Assembly (NCBI GenBank): GCA_963775275.1
Contig: CAVZII010000005.1
Location: 3,658,001-3,722,000 of the forward strand
Origin: JANWHQ01 sp963775275
GTDB taxonomy: Bacteria; Pseudomonadota; Alphaproteobacteria; Caulobacterales; Caulobacteraceae
DNA: 64,000 bases
Reading direction: 5' to 3'
The notes below the pieces were generated by a model. That model ran no database searches. It was not told the origin of the DNA and worked only from the letters and a program-made list of their open reading frames with translations. Shown piece by piece: positions 28,564 through 38,490 of this stretch. Positions within the stretch are counted from its first letter, which is position 1, and each line of letters opens with the position of its first letter. Position numbers and translations under genes: made by a program.

Positions 28564-29766
28564 CTATTTTCGGCACTCCAGGAGCAGGGTGTGGCTACGG
28601 GCCTCGGCGGCGATCTGCTCGGTCGTCAGGGGCGCCTCCTTGCCGAACTCGTAGGCGACCTGGTTCTCGTCCAGGAAGGCCCCGATCGTGGGCGTGGCCA
28701 CAGCGAAGCTGATGTTCTGGCCGAACTTGGCGTCGATGCCGGCGTCGACCAGGCCAAGCAACCGTCCGGAATGGTCGACGACCGGGCCGCCGCTGTTGCC
28801 GAAGGTCGCCGGCGCGCTGAACTGGATGAAGCGGCGATCGCCGTGCGGACCCGACAAGGCGCTGAGGTCGCCCACCGTCACATTGAGCCCGTTCTGCAGC
28901 ATGTCGTTCAGCGGGTAGCCGGCCGCCACCACCCGCTCGCCGAGCCGCAGCGCGCCTTGGCGGAACTGCACGAAGGCCTTGGGAGACCGCGAGAACTTGA
29001 GGATCGCGAGATCCGACGCCTTGTCCACCGCCACGACCTCGGCCTGTCCGAGCCCGGGGCTGGTCAGCCGTCCGCACGGGGAAACCACGTGGGCGTCAGT
29101 CACGACATAGCCCAACGCATTGACGGCCACGCCGGTGCCGTTGCCGATGACGTCGGCGTCCGGACCACTCGTCGCCGTGGGGGCGGCTCGCCCGCCCCTG
29201 GCCTCGCCGTCGCCGTCATCTTCGTCGGCCGGCGGCTGCTGCGCGTCCTTCGCCTGCTGCTCGGCCAGGGCGACCGCGGTCGAGTTGCAGGAGTCGATCC
29301 GGGGAACCGCCATGCCGAAAGGCGCCGTGGCCTCGATCCGCCGGCCGTTCTTTGCCTGGTAGCTGAAGGTGAGGTCGCCGATGATCGCCCGCTCCAGGTC
29401 CTTCCGGCCCGAGATCTCCAGGATGTAGGGCCCATGCGGCGGGCCCGACGCCTTGTCCGTGGCGGTCAGCGGGAGCGCATCGCCAGAGAAGCTCGCGCCG
29501 GCGGCGCTGACGACGCGTAGCGGAATCCGCGCCAGGCCGTCCACGCGGCTGTCGGCGATCACGAAGGCGAAATCGCCGTCCGTGCGCCACACGAATCCCA
29601 TCGTCTGGCGCCACGCGACCTCGTGCTCGTCCTTGAGCTTGTAGAGGACCCAGCAGCCGTTCTCGCTCGCGCGGGCTTCCCACTGGGCGTCCTCCGCGCG
29701 CGCGGATCGCTGCACGAGGCCGATCAGGGCCAACGCGACGGCCAGGCCGAGCAGAATCCGCGTCAT
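28564..29766 (-). CDS. Secreted trypsin-like serine protease (S1C type)
   Basis: 400 residues from ATG 29766, with a signal peptide (RILLGLAVALALIGLVQRSA RA). Residues about 25-175 form an unassigned N-terminal domain. Residues about 205-390 are a chymotrypsin-fold protease with His226 (YVVTDAHVV), Asp252 (KASDLAILKF) and Ser325 (TFGNSGGPVV). There is no PDZ domain, unlike DegP. The start overlaps the stop of the gene at 29763-30320 by 4 bp (ATGA), so the pair is an operon and may act on or with each other in the periplasm. Confidence 0.88.
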   Translation of the reverse strand: MTRILLGLAVALALIGLVQRSARAEDAQWEARASENGCWVLYKLKDEHEVAWRQTMGFVWRTDGDFAFVIADSRVDGLARIPLRVVSAAGASFSGDALPLTATDKASGPPHGPYILEISGRKDLERAIIGDLTFSYQAKNGRRIEATAPFGMAVPRIDSCNSTAVALAEQQAKDAQQPPADEDDGDGEARGGRAAPTATSGPDADVIGNGTGVAVNALGYVVTDAHVVSPCGRLTSPGLGQAEVVAVDKASDLAILKFSRSPKAFVQFRQGALRLGERVVAAGYPLNDMLQNGLNVTVGDLSALSGPHGDRRFIQFSAPATFGNSGGPVVDHSGRLLGLVDAGIDAKFGQNISFAVATPTIGAFLDENQVAYEFGKEAPLTTEQIAAEARSHTLLLECRK

Positions 29767-30320
29767 TGCGCCGGCCCTTGCGGCGGGGCCGTTTCCTTCG
29801 CGGCGGAGCAGACGGCGTTCACCAGCGACTCGTTCACGCTGCCTGCGGCGGCGGTCACGTACGGGGCGTCGGGCGTCTGCGTGTCGAAAAGGACGGGCCC
29901 GCGCAGGTTGTTGTACTTGTATCCGATCGTTCGGATGACCCTGTAAGTCTGCTTGGCGCAGTCGGTCTCGATCCGCCACAGCTCCGAGAGCGCCACCTTC
30001 GAGCCGGGGGGGTGCATCTGTCCATCCTCGGCGCGCGCCCAGTCCTCGACGACCGGATAACGGTTGTGCGGCGTCTCCTCCGCGGTGATCAGCCAGAAGT
30101 CCCGATTGGCGTAGCCGACCAGGATCCAGTCGTTCTGGTCAAGGTACCGGTCGGCCCACGCCTTCTGCGCGAAGGGGTCGTTGGAGGCGAGGCGGGGCGG
30201 CTCGAGCGGATAGTCCCTGCCGGCGGCGGGCGCAGCCCAGGCCGCCGCCGCGACCGCGGCGAGCGCGCAGACCGAACGGATGCATGCGGTGACTGCCCCT
30301 GACACGCCAAGCTCCCCCAT
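29763..30320 (-). CDS. Secreted protein of unknown function, protease partner
   Basis: 185 residues from ATG 30320. The signal peptide is CIRSVCALAAVAAAAWAAPA. The mature domain (NDWILVGYANRDFWLITAEE, SELWRIETDCAKQTYRVI, ending NESLVNAVCSA) has the surface-adhesin/DUF-like pattern of short proteins with a Cys pair around a beta sheet. It is translationally coupled to the downstream protease. Function is unknown. Confidence 0.75.
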   Translation of the reverse strand: MGELGVSGAVTACIRSVCALAAVAAAAWAAPAAGRDYPLEPPRLASNDPFAQKAWADRYLDQNDWILVGYANRDFWLITAEETPHNRYPVVEDWARAEDGQMHPPGSKVALSELWRIETDCAKQTYRVIRTIGYKYNNLRGPVLFDTQTPDAPYVTAAAGSVNESLVNAVCSAAKETAPPQGPAQ

Positions 30321-30363
30321 GCAGGGGACAACGACGGACCGGCATGCGTCAACCCTGACGAGC

Positions 30364-30394
30364 GAAGGGCCGCCCGGCGTTCGGACGGCCCTTC
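30364..30394. other. GC-rich hairpin between leader ORF and 30320 gene
   Basis: 9-bp perfect stem GAAGGGCCG/CGGCCCTTC (30364-30372 with 30386-30394) and a 13-nt loop. On the minus strand it lies between the candidate 22-aa ORF and the start of the secreted protein. No T-run follows on either side, so it is not a standard intrinsic terminator. It could be a terminator-like attenuator stem or an mRNA-stabilising stem. Confidence 0.5.
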
Positions 30395-30433
30395 CATTGT
30401 CGGCGCCGCAATGCGGTCCGCGACGATGCCGTT

Positions 30434-30502
30434 CTAGGCGCGGACCCCGCAAGCGGAGGCCCAGGTCGCGGTCACCGGTTCGGGCTGATGACAATGAGAC
30501 AC
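30434..30502 (-). CDS. Candidate 22-aa leader peptide with extended Shine-Dalgarno
   Basis: GTG at 30502, stop TAG at 30436-30434. The peptide starts MSHCHQPEPVT and ends ASACGVRA. Directly upstream on the minus strand is AGAAAGGAGGTGATCCA (30519-30503), complementary to the last ~17 nt of an alphaproteobacterial 16S rRNA (TGGATCACCTCCTTTCT), with 7 nt between AGGAGG and the GTG. The hairpin at 30364-30394 and the secreted-protein gene lie downstream. A leader or regulatory peptide is an inference. No known family was recognised. Confidence 0.45.
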   Translation of the reverse strand: MSHCHQPEPVTATWASACGVRA

Positions 30503-30670
30503 TGGATCACCTCCTTTCTGCTGTTGGACAGGGACTCGGTAATCTAATGGCTCGTTCGCAACTGCGGAAGTCCGGGCCATATTCCGGCCATGGTTGGACG
30601 GCATTGGCCGGCTTGGCTCCGCCGGGGCGTCGAAGTCGGGCGCGCGGAAGCATGACCGAGGGAGCCGCTC

Positions 30671-32023
30671 TTGAGCAGCGTTGACGTGCGCGCCCAAGGC
30701 GCGCCTCGATTAGACATGCGACATCTCTTTCCTGCGTTCGGCCGCGGCGTGAAGATCGCCCATCGGTGGGGCCGGCGAAGCGCGACCGGCGCGCTGAAGC
30801 TCGGGCTGGCCGCGGCCCTGATGCTGACGGGCAGCGTGCTGGTGCGCAGCGCCGTGTCCAAGGAGATTGCGCGCGACCGGGCATATGACTTGGTCGAGGC
30901 CGCGTCCAAGGGATTCAGCGACCACGCCCTGCTGGAGATGATGGCGGGCGCCAGGCCCGACGTATTCCGCATCGCGGCCCTGCACGATCCCGACGCGCCG
31001 CAGAAGTCCTGGGGCCGCCCGCCCGGTTGGGCGCGCCTGGACATCGAGACCCCGCCGTCCCTCGATCTCGGGACGCTCAGCATGAGCGAGGCGCGCAAGA
31101 TCAATGCGGTGATCCCCAATTCGGACGTGGCCAATCCGCCGGCCTCGCCTTTCGTGCTGAAAACGAGCCCGGTCGAGCGCAAGGCGGCGATCGATTGCCT
31201 GACGGCGGCTGTCTACTACGAAGCGGCGCTGGAGCCTCGCGAAGGCCAGGAGGCGGTCGCTCAGGTGGTGCTCAACCGCCTGCGTCACCCGGGCTATCCG
31301 AAGTCGGTCTGCGGCGTGGTCTTCCAGGGCGCGGATCGGCCGGGCTGCCAGTTCTCGTTCGCCTGCGACGGATCGATGTCGCGACCGCCCGCCGACTGGG
31401 CCTGGCGCAACGCCACGGACGTGGCCGAAAAGGCGCTGGACGGCTACGTCATGAAGGCCGTGGGGACGGCCACGCACTACCACACCGACTGGATCATGGC
31501 CCCTTGGACGCCGACCCTGGTCAAGGTCGGCAGGTTCGGCACGCAGATCTTCTTCCGTCCGACCGGGACCGACGGCGAGCTGTCTGCGTTCAACGCCCCG
31601 TACATCGGCGGCGAGCTTCGCGCTTCCAGGGTGGACCTGATCGGCAAGGCCGCGCCCGCCCGCTCGCCGACCTTGATCCTGGCGTCCGCGCCGGGCTCGG
31701 TCGTCGCGCCCAGGTCCGTCGTCAACGGCGGTCAGCTCGTCGTGATGCCGCCGTCCACCGTGTTCATGAACCGTGTCCACGGCCGCATCGTCATCATCGG
31801 CGGCCACCCGGGCGCGATCAGCCAGCCGCCCATGCACGCGATGATCGCCATGCGCGCCGACGCCGCGCGCAGGCTCATGCAGGAGCAGGATCGCGTGGCC
31901 AAGACGCAGGCGCTCGCCGAGGCGGCCCGCGTCGCCGCGCCGGCGCCGCCTGCCGCGGCGACTCCCGCCAAGGCCGACTCGAAGGCGGCGGCCGACGCAG
32001 CGGCGGCGGGGGCGGACGGCTGA
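30671..32023 (+). CDS. Cell-wall hydrolase of SleB type
   Basis: 450 residues from TTG 30671, with GAGGGAG upstream; ATG 30716 is an alternative. One N-terminal membrane helix (KLGLAAALMLTGSVLVRSAV) anchors it. The hydrolase_2/SleB domain is at about 175-320: CLTAAVYYEAALEPREGQEA with the catalytic-type Glu, VAQVVLNRLRHPGYPKSVCG and GCQFSFACDGS. A C-terminal Ala/Pro/Lys-rich tail follows. It should cleave peptidoglycan glycan strands like a lytic transglycosylase. It faces the cell wall from the inner membrane. Confidence 0.88.
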   Translation: MSSVDVRAQGAPRLDMRHLFPAFGRGVKIAHRWGRRSATGALKLGLAAALMLTGSVLVRSAVSKEIARDRAYDLVEAASKGFSDHALLEMMAGARPDVFRIAALHDPDAPQKSWGRPPGWARLDIETPPSLDLGTLSMSEARKINAVIPNSDVANPPASPFVLKTSPVERKAAIDCLTAAVYYEAALEPREGQEAVAQVVLNRLRHPGYPKSVCGVVFQGADRPGCQFSFACDGSMSRPPADWAWRNATDVAEKALDGYVMKAVGTATHYHTDWIMAPWTPTLVKVGRFGTQIFFRPTGTDGELSAFNAPYIGGELRASRVDLIGKAAPARSPTLILASAPGSVVAPRSVVNGGQLVVMPPSTVFMNRVHGRIVIIGGHPGAISQPPMHAMIAMRADAARRLMQEQDRVAKTQALAEAARVAAPAPPAAATPAKADSKAAADAAAAGADG

Positions 32024-32036
32024 GCCCCGCTCGGCC

Positions 32037-33809
32037 TCAGCCCTTGACCTTGAACGCAGCCTCCCGCCTTTCGGCCCGGCTGGGGCGGCGTTTCAGCTCG
32101 GTGACGGGCGTCTCCAGCTTGGAGAGCGCCTCGACGGTCGCCTGGTAGCCGGCTTCCACGGCGGGCCCGTAGGCTTTCCAGTCGCGGATCTCGACAGGCC
32201 CGATGTCGGGCAGGATCAGCACATCGGTGTGCTCTCGCGCGGCCGCCATCTCGTGCGCCGTGGAGATCGTCGCCGCGCGCATGAGGAGCGAGACGATGGG
32301 CGGACCTTTCCGCCACTCGCCCGAGAGGATCCACTTCCACAGCGACACCGGCGCCTCGACGTCCTCGGAGGTGATGCTCGAGGCCTCGGCCACGTCGATG
32401 CCGATGATCGGGCCCGACTGGATCGAGCGCATGATGTCGGTGGGGAAGTTCTTGGTCACCGCGCCGTCCACGAGCACGTGGCCGCCTTCGTCCAGGGGCG
32501 GCAGGATCCCGGGAAGGGCGATGGAGGCGCGAAGCGCATGCCGCAGGATCCCGCGCCGGTGCAGGCGATAGACGCCGGCCGTGAGGTCGCTGGAAACGCA
32601 GAAGAACGGCAGCCACAGGTCCGGAATCTCGACGTCGTCGAAGTGTTCGGCCAGGCGCTCTTTGACCTTCTCGCCGCGGGTCATGGCGATGATCGGGAAG
32701 GAGATGTCGTCCAGAGGATTGGACTCGACGAAGGCTTGGCGGATCCGCCGGTCGAGCTCCTCGTCGTCCCAGCCGAGCGCCACCCCGGCGGCGATGATCG
32801 CGCCCATGGAGGTGCCGCCGATGAAGTCGATGGGGACCTTGGCCTCGTGCAACGCCCGGATCGCGCCGACGTGGGCGTAGGCGCGCGCGCCGCCGCCCGA
32901 GAGGACCAGGCCCACGGACTGACCCACCAGGACCCGCGCCATGCGGGCGATGCCGGCGGAGTCGCCCTGGCGGAGATGGAACAGCCGGTTGGCTGGGCAG
33001 GCGTCCATCCAGGCCTGGGAGCCCTTCGGCGCCGTGCAGCTCTCGGGCTGCATCAGGATCAGGTCGACGAGTTGCTGCTCGAGCAGCGGCGGGGCGGCGT
33101 AGGTGCGCTCGTCGGCGGGCGGGGGCGCGTCGCCCAGCCCGACATAGAACAGCCTGTCGACCTGGCGGCCGACGATCTGGCGCCAGCCGATCTGCTCGTA
33201 CTCGGCGGCGTAGAGGACGAAGTCCTTGCTGTCCTCCAGATTGGAGAACCACTCGGTCGGGGCGTGCTGGACCTCTGCGCCGGCAGCGGCGACCGAGTAG
33301 CCGAGCCGGCTGATCTCGAGCTCCAGCGCGTCCACCAGCTCGCGGACGGGCGCGCCTGAGCAGAGCCCGGAGAAGCCGAAGACCGCTGGCTCGCCGCCGT
33401 GTGGGCCGCCGGAGCGACGCGCCCGCAGGATCATCAGGTGCGCCAGCTCGGCCATCAGCGCCGGATCGTGCTCGACTCCATGGAAGAAGGCCGAGCGAGG
33501 AATCGCCATCAGCTCGCTGTCGCGCAGGGCGACCACCGTGGCGGTGTGCGGCGTTTCGGCCACCATCGCCATCTCGCCGGCCGGCTCGCCCGGGCGGATC
33601 ACGCCGAGGAACTGCGGCTCCTGGCCGTCGACCCGCTGCACCACCCCAAGACGCCCCGTCTTGACGAAGTAGAGGCGATCGGCCGGCTCGCCGGCGTGAA
33701 ACAGCACGCGTCCGCCGGGCAGGGAGAACCACACGGCTTCCGGCGAGGGCTTGGGCCCGAGGAACAGGCGCGCGAGCGCGGTGTCCTCGATGTGCTCGGG
33801 CAGGTCCAT
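32037..33809 (-). CDS. Patatin-like phospholipase with cyclic-nucleotide-binding domain
   Basis: 590 residues. An N-terminal CNMP-type domain (about 15-130, with RVLFHAGEPADRLYFVKTGR) precedes a middle region and a C-terminal patatin domain. That domain has oxyanion loop SGGGARAYAHVGAIRAL (305 on), nucleophile Ser334 in GGTSMG and catalytic Asp448 in VDGAV. This is the neuropathy-target-esterase/RssA-like architecture: a serine lysophospholipase that may respond to a bound nucleotide. It converges with SleB. Confidence 0.93.
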   Translation of the reverse strand: MDLPEHIEDTALARLFLGPKPSPEAVWFSLPGGRVLFHAGEPADRLYFVKTGRLGVVQRVDGQEPQFLGVIRPGEPAGEMAMVAETPHTATVVALRDSELMAIPRSAFFHGVEHDPALMAELAHLMILRARRSGGPHGGEPAVFGFSGLCSGAPVRELVDALELEISRLGYSVAAAGAEVQHAPTEWFSNLEDSKDFVLYAAEYEQIGWRQIVGRQVDRLFYVGLGDAPPPADERTYAAPPLLEQQLVDLILMQPESCTAPKGSQAWMDACPANRLFHLRQGDSAGIARMARVLVGQSVGLVLSGGGARAYAHVGAIRALHEAKVPIDFIGGTSMGAIIAAGVALGWDDEELDRRIRQAFVESNPLDDISFPIIAMTRGEKVKERLAEHFDDVEIPDLWLPFFCVSSDLTAGVYRLHRRGILRHALRASIALPGILPPLDEGGHVLVDGAVTKNFPTDIMRSIQSGPIIGIDVAEASSITSEDVEAPVSLWKWILSGEWRKGPPIVSLLMRAATISTAHEMAAAREHTDVLILPDIGPVEIRDWKAYGPAVEAGYQATVEALSKLETPVTELKRRPSRAERREAAFKVKG

Positions 33810-33922
33810 GCAGGGCGAACCTAGCTTGACCGGCGAGTCGTGGCGACCGGCGCCCGTTGACGAGATCCGCGGCGCAGAGCTGGTTCCCGCGTCGCCTGAA
33901 ATCGGGCTAGGCTCCGCGCGCC

Positions 33923-35530
<1,608 letters not shown>

Positions 35531-35533
35531 GCC

Positions 35534-36508
35534 TCAGGCCGTGGGCCTGGGTGCGATGGTGTAGGCGGCCATGGGCTCGGCGAAGATCTGCTTGCCGGCC
35601 TGTACGACGATGACGCCGGCGTGCGGCGTCTGGCCGGGATCGCCGGCGTCGATGGTGTAGCGGTAGCCTCTTGATTCGAAGACGAAGAGCCGGCCGGTCG
35701 GCGTCGCCGTCTCCCGGCCGCCCTTGATGTCGAGCGTGGGACTTGTGGAGCGCTGGGCGCCGTCGGGCTGGACCGGCTTGGCGCCCGCGGCGTCCTTGAA
35801 GTCGAAGGTCTGGTACTCGAGGCTCCCGTCCGCCGCCTGGGTCACGAGGTAGCTGCGCCGGGCGCTGAAGCCCATGAACCGGGTGCGCGCGAGCCACCGG
35901 CAGCCCGCCTGGGTCTGGCCGATGGCCATGGAGGTGAAGGTCGGCGTGAAGGCGTCCGCGGGGCTGTCGAGCGCGCCCGGATTGAAGGCGTGGAAATTCC
36001 CCGCCTCCCGCCCCTTGGAGTCGGTCAGCGGCCAGTAGATCTGGCCGGCGCCGGGCGAGGGCTCGCCCAGATGGAACACCTCGGCGCGCGGCGGTGCGGG
36101 CGGCTGGGCCTTGGAGAAGATCGATATGGTCACCTGGCCGGACGGGTCGGGAAGGCTCGCCACGGCGATCTCAGGCTGGTCGAGGCCGTCGCAGAGGAGC
36201 CAGGCCTGCCTCGGGGCGTCGCCGGTCAAAAGGTAGGTGCGGCTGGTGACATAGGGTTCGTCCCTGGATCCCGGCGGCACCGCGTCGGCGACGGGCGTCG
36301 AGCTGGGCGGGGGCGCCGAGGAGGGCGCGGCCGAGGCGGGAGGCTCCGATGACGGCGGCGCGCCCGAAGACGGCGGCGAGGTCGGCCGGGAGCAGCTGAG
36401 CAAGGTCACGGCCGCCGCGGCGATCGCAGCCCAGGCTGCGGCTGATGCATTTTCCCGCCTTGTCGGCGGGCTCAAGCGGCGCGAGAACCCCATCATGTCC
36501 AATCCCAT
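35534..36508 (-). CDS. Proline-rich putative lipoprotein of unknown function
   Basis: 324 residues if started at ATG 36508 (GAGGGG 8-13 nt upstream); ATGs at 36496 and 36493 are alternatives. A hydrophobic stretch ends in LLSCSRP, an acceptable lipobox. A Pro/Ser linker (PTSPPSSGAPPSSEPPASAA) leads to a beta-rich domain with YVTSRTYLLTGDAPRQAWLL and RLFVFESRGYRYTIDAGDPG. Envelope protein of unknown function. Its start faces, and may overlap by about 14 bp, the start of the hydratase gene. It converges with liuB, 4 bp away. Confidence 0.75.
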   Translation of the reverse strand: MGLDMMGFSRRLSPPTRRENASAAAWAAIAAAAVTLLSCSRPTSPPSSGAPPSSEPPASAAPSSAPPPSSTPVADAVPPGSRDEPYVTSRTYLLTGDAPRQAWLLCDGLDQPEIAVASLPDPSGQVTISIFSKAQPPAPPRAEVFHLGEPSPGAGQIYWPLTDSKGREAGNFHAFNPGALDSPADAFTPTFTSMAIGQTQAGCRWLARTRFMGFSARRSYLVTQAADGSLEYQTFDFKDAAGAKPVQPDGAQRSTSPTLDIKGGRETATPTGRLFVFESRGYRYTIDAGDPGQTPHAGVIVVQAGKQIFAEPMAAYTIAPRPTA

Positions 36509-37334
36509 CTCCGATCCCCTCGTCGAGAACGCAATCGTCGATGATCTGACGCACGTGGTGAAGCTGGAATCCACGCCCGAGGGCGTGGCCACCGTCACCA
36601 TCAACCGGCCAGCCAAGCGCAACGCCCTGGATACCATGGGCATCGAGGGCCTGACCGAGGCCTTCGAGACGCTGCACGGCGCCGATCATGTGCGGGTTGT
36701 CTTCCTGACCGGCGCGGGAGGCGAGTTCTGCGCGGGCCTGGACCTCAGGTGGATGGCCGGCGCGGCGGACCTGCCGGAGTCCGACAACCGCGAAGACGCC
36801 ATGACCCTGGCGCGGATGCTGAAGGCGCTGCACGACATACCCGCCCTGACCGTCGCGGTCGTCGAAGGCGTGGCGTTGGGCGCGGGAGCGGGCCTGGTGG
36901 CGGCCTGCGACATGGCGTTGGCGGTCCGCGGCGCGAGCATCGGCTTCCCGGAGGTCAGGCTTGGTCTTATCCCGGCCATTGTCGCGCCTTTCGCCGTGAA
37001 CGCGGTCGGTCCCAGGGCGGCCAAGGTCCTGTTCGCGACAGGCCGCCGGATCGACGCGGACGAGGCCCGGCGGATCGGCCTCGTGGATGAGGTGTTCGAC
37101 GATTCGGCTGCAATGGCCGAGGCCCAGGCGCGGATCGCGACCGAGCAGGCCGCCTGCGCGCCGGCGGCGGTGGGCGAGGCCAAGCGCCTGGCCTGGGAGG
37201 TGTGGGGCCGGCCGATCGACCACCACCTGATGGAGGAGGACGCCCGCCGCCTCGCCCGCTCGCGGGCGGGCGAGGAGGGCCGCGAAGGGGTCCAGGCGTT
37301 CCTCGCGAGGCGCAAGCCCGACTGGGCGCGCTAG
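36495..37334 (+). CDS. liuC: Enoyl-CoA hydratase, probably methylglutaconyl-CoA hydratase
   Basis: 279 residues of a crotonase-fold protein: VATVTINRPAKRNALD, the oxyanion-hole GGEFCAGLDLRWMAG, and VEGVALGAGAGLVAACDMAL with the second oxyanion glycine. FPEVRLGLIPAIVAPF follows. Its position between the two MCC subunits makes hydration of 3-methylglutaconyl-CoA to HMG-CoA the likely reaction. ATG 36495 leaves a long N-terminal extension and no good ribosome-binding site, so a start further in (family proteins begin near VVKLESTPEG) is possible. Confidence 0.85.
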   Translation: MSNPISDPLVENAIVDDLTHVVKLESTPEGVATVTINRPAKRNALDTMGIEGLTEAFETLHGADHVRVVFLTGAGGEFCAGLDLRWMAGAADLPESDNREDAMTLARMLKALHDIPALTVAVVEGVALGAGAGLVAACDMALAVRGASIGFPEVRLGLIPAIVAPFAVNAVGPRAAKVLFATGRRIDADEARRIGLVDEVFDDSAAMAEAQARIATEQAACAPAAVGEAKRLAWEVWGRPIDHHLMEEDARRLARSRAGEEGREGVQAFLARRKPDWAR

Positions 37335-37356
37335 GCGCGCCTGGAGCGCCGCAGCG

Positions 37357-37521
37357 CTAGTGTCCGATTCCGAAGTTCGCCAGCGCATTTGCAAGGCGGA
37401 TGCGAACTTCGGAATCGATAAGGACACTAGCAAATGTATGATTCTAGTGTGGTTTACGGATCAGAAGTTCGCAACTGCGGGAGCCGCCGTCATCATGCGA
37501 ACTTCTGATCCACCACACTAG
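37357..37521. repeat. Double-hairpin interspersed repeat, copy 3
   Basis: 165 bp between CTAG ends, with the same two palindromic halves as the copies at 6319 and 23088. It differs from copy 2 by a few substitutions and one missing C. It lies between liuC and the DUF3667 gene, which starts 9 bp after it, so it is probably in the 5' region of that mRNA. Confidence 0.95.
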
Positions 37522-37529
37522 GGGGCGCC

Positions 37530-38480
37530 ATGGATCGGGAACTGGAGATCGGAGCGGCCGCGGCGATCGGGGGCTGGATAAAGTGGCGCAAGCCGCATCT
37601 TGCGCCGGTCGGAACGCCCTGCGCCAACTGCGAGACGCCGCTGCAGGGGCCCTACTGCCACGAGTGCGGACAGCTTGCCGAGAACTTCCACCGCTCCATC
37701 GGGCATCTGGCCACCGAGGCCGTGGAGAACCTGTTCCATCTGGACGGGCGGCTTTGGCGAACCCTGCCGCGGCTGGCGCGCGACCCCGGCGGATTGACGC
37801 GCGACTACCTGGACGGCCATCGAGCCTTTCAGATCCCGCCGCTGCGGATGTTCCTGGTCGTGCTGCTGGTGGTGTTCTTCATGGGCGGCATCACCGGCGG
37901 CGGCGGCGGCAAGACGAGGGTCGAGACCGTCAATCTGAAGACGGGCCAGACCCACGTGGTGGAGGTCCCCGCGCGGGACCTCGGGAAGGCCATGGACAAT
38001 GACCTCCAGGTGGATCTCGGCAAGAGCCCCAAGGCCCGGGCCAGCGCCTCCTGGCTGAAGGGGCGGATCATCGCAGCCGCCCGCAATCCCCATCAGTTCA
38101 TCATGGTGATGGAGACCTGGGCGCACCGGCTGGCGGTCCTGATGCTGCCGATCGGCGCAGGGCTGATGGCGTTGCTTTTCATCTCCCAGCGGCGGTTCTT
38201 CTTCTACGACCACCTGATCTTCACCATGCACTCCCTGTCGTTCCAGGGCCTGCTGCTCAGCGCGAGCTTCCTGGTCTCGAGGGTGTCGGGGGATCTCGGC
38301 CAGCTGATCCTGGTGGGCGCGCCTGTGCATCTGTTCGTCCATATGCGCGGCGTCTACGGGTCCAGCATCCCAGGAACGCTCCTGCGCATGGCATTGTTGT
38401 TCTTCGGCTCGCTGATCGCCTTCACCGCCCTGATGGGCGTCCTGATCTGGATCGGCCTCAGCGCCATGGGCCCAGGCTAG
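37530..38480 (+). CDS. DUF3667 membrane protein with zinc-ribbon-like N terminus
   Basis: 316 residues. The N-terminal CANCETPLQGPYCHECGQ is a CxxC...CxxC metal-binding knuckle, followed by the DUF3667 segment NLFHLDGRLWRTLPRLARDP and YLDGHRAFQIPPLRMFLVV. Five hydrophobic segments make it an inner-membrane protein. Function unknown. It is 10 bp before the MCC alpha gene. Confidence 0.88.
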   Translation: MDRELEIGAAAAIGGWIKWRKPHLAPVGTPCANCETPLQGPYCHECGQLAENFHRSIGHLATEAVENLFHLDGRLWRTLPRLARDPGGLTRDYLDGHRAFQIPPLRMFLVVLLVVFFMGGITGGGGGKTRVETVNLKTGQTHVVEVPARDLGKAMDNDLQVDLGKSPKARASASWLKGRIIAAARNPHQFIMVMETWAHRLAVLMLPIGAGLMALLFISQRRFFFYDHLIFTMHSLSFQGLLLSASFLVSRVSGDLGQLILVGAPVHLFVHMRGVYGSSIPGTLLRMALLFFGSLIAFTALMGVLIWIGLSAMGPG

Positions 38481-38490
38481 GCGCGCCGGC

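Noticed and set aside
30364..30394. GC hairpin considered as an intrinsic terminator
   Set aside because: No T-run follows the stem on either strand, so it was listed only as a hairpin.
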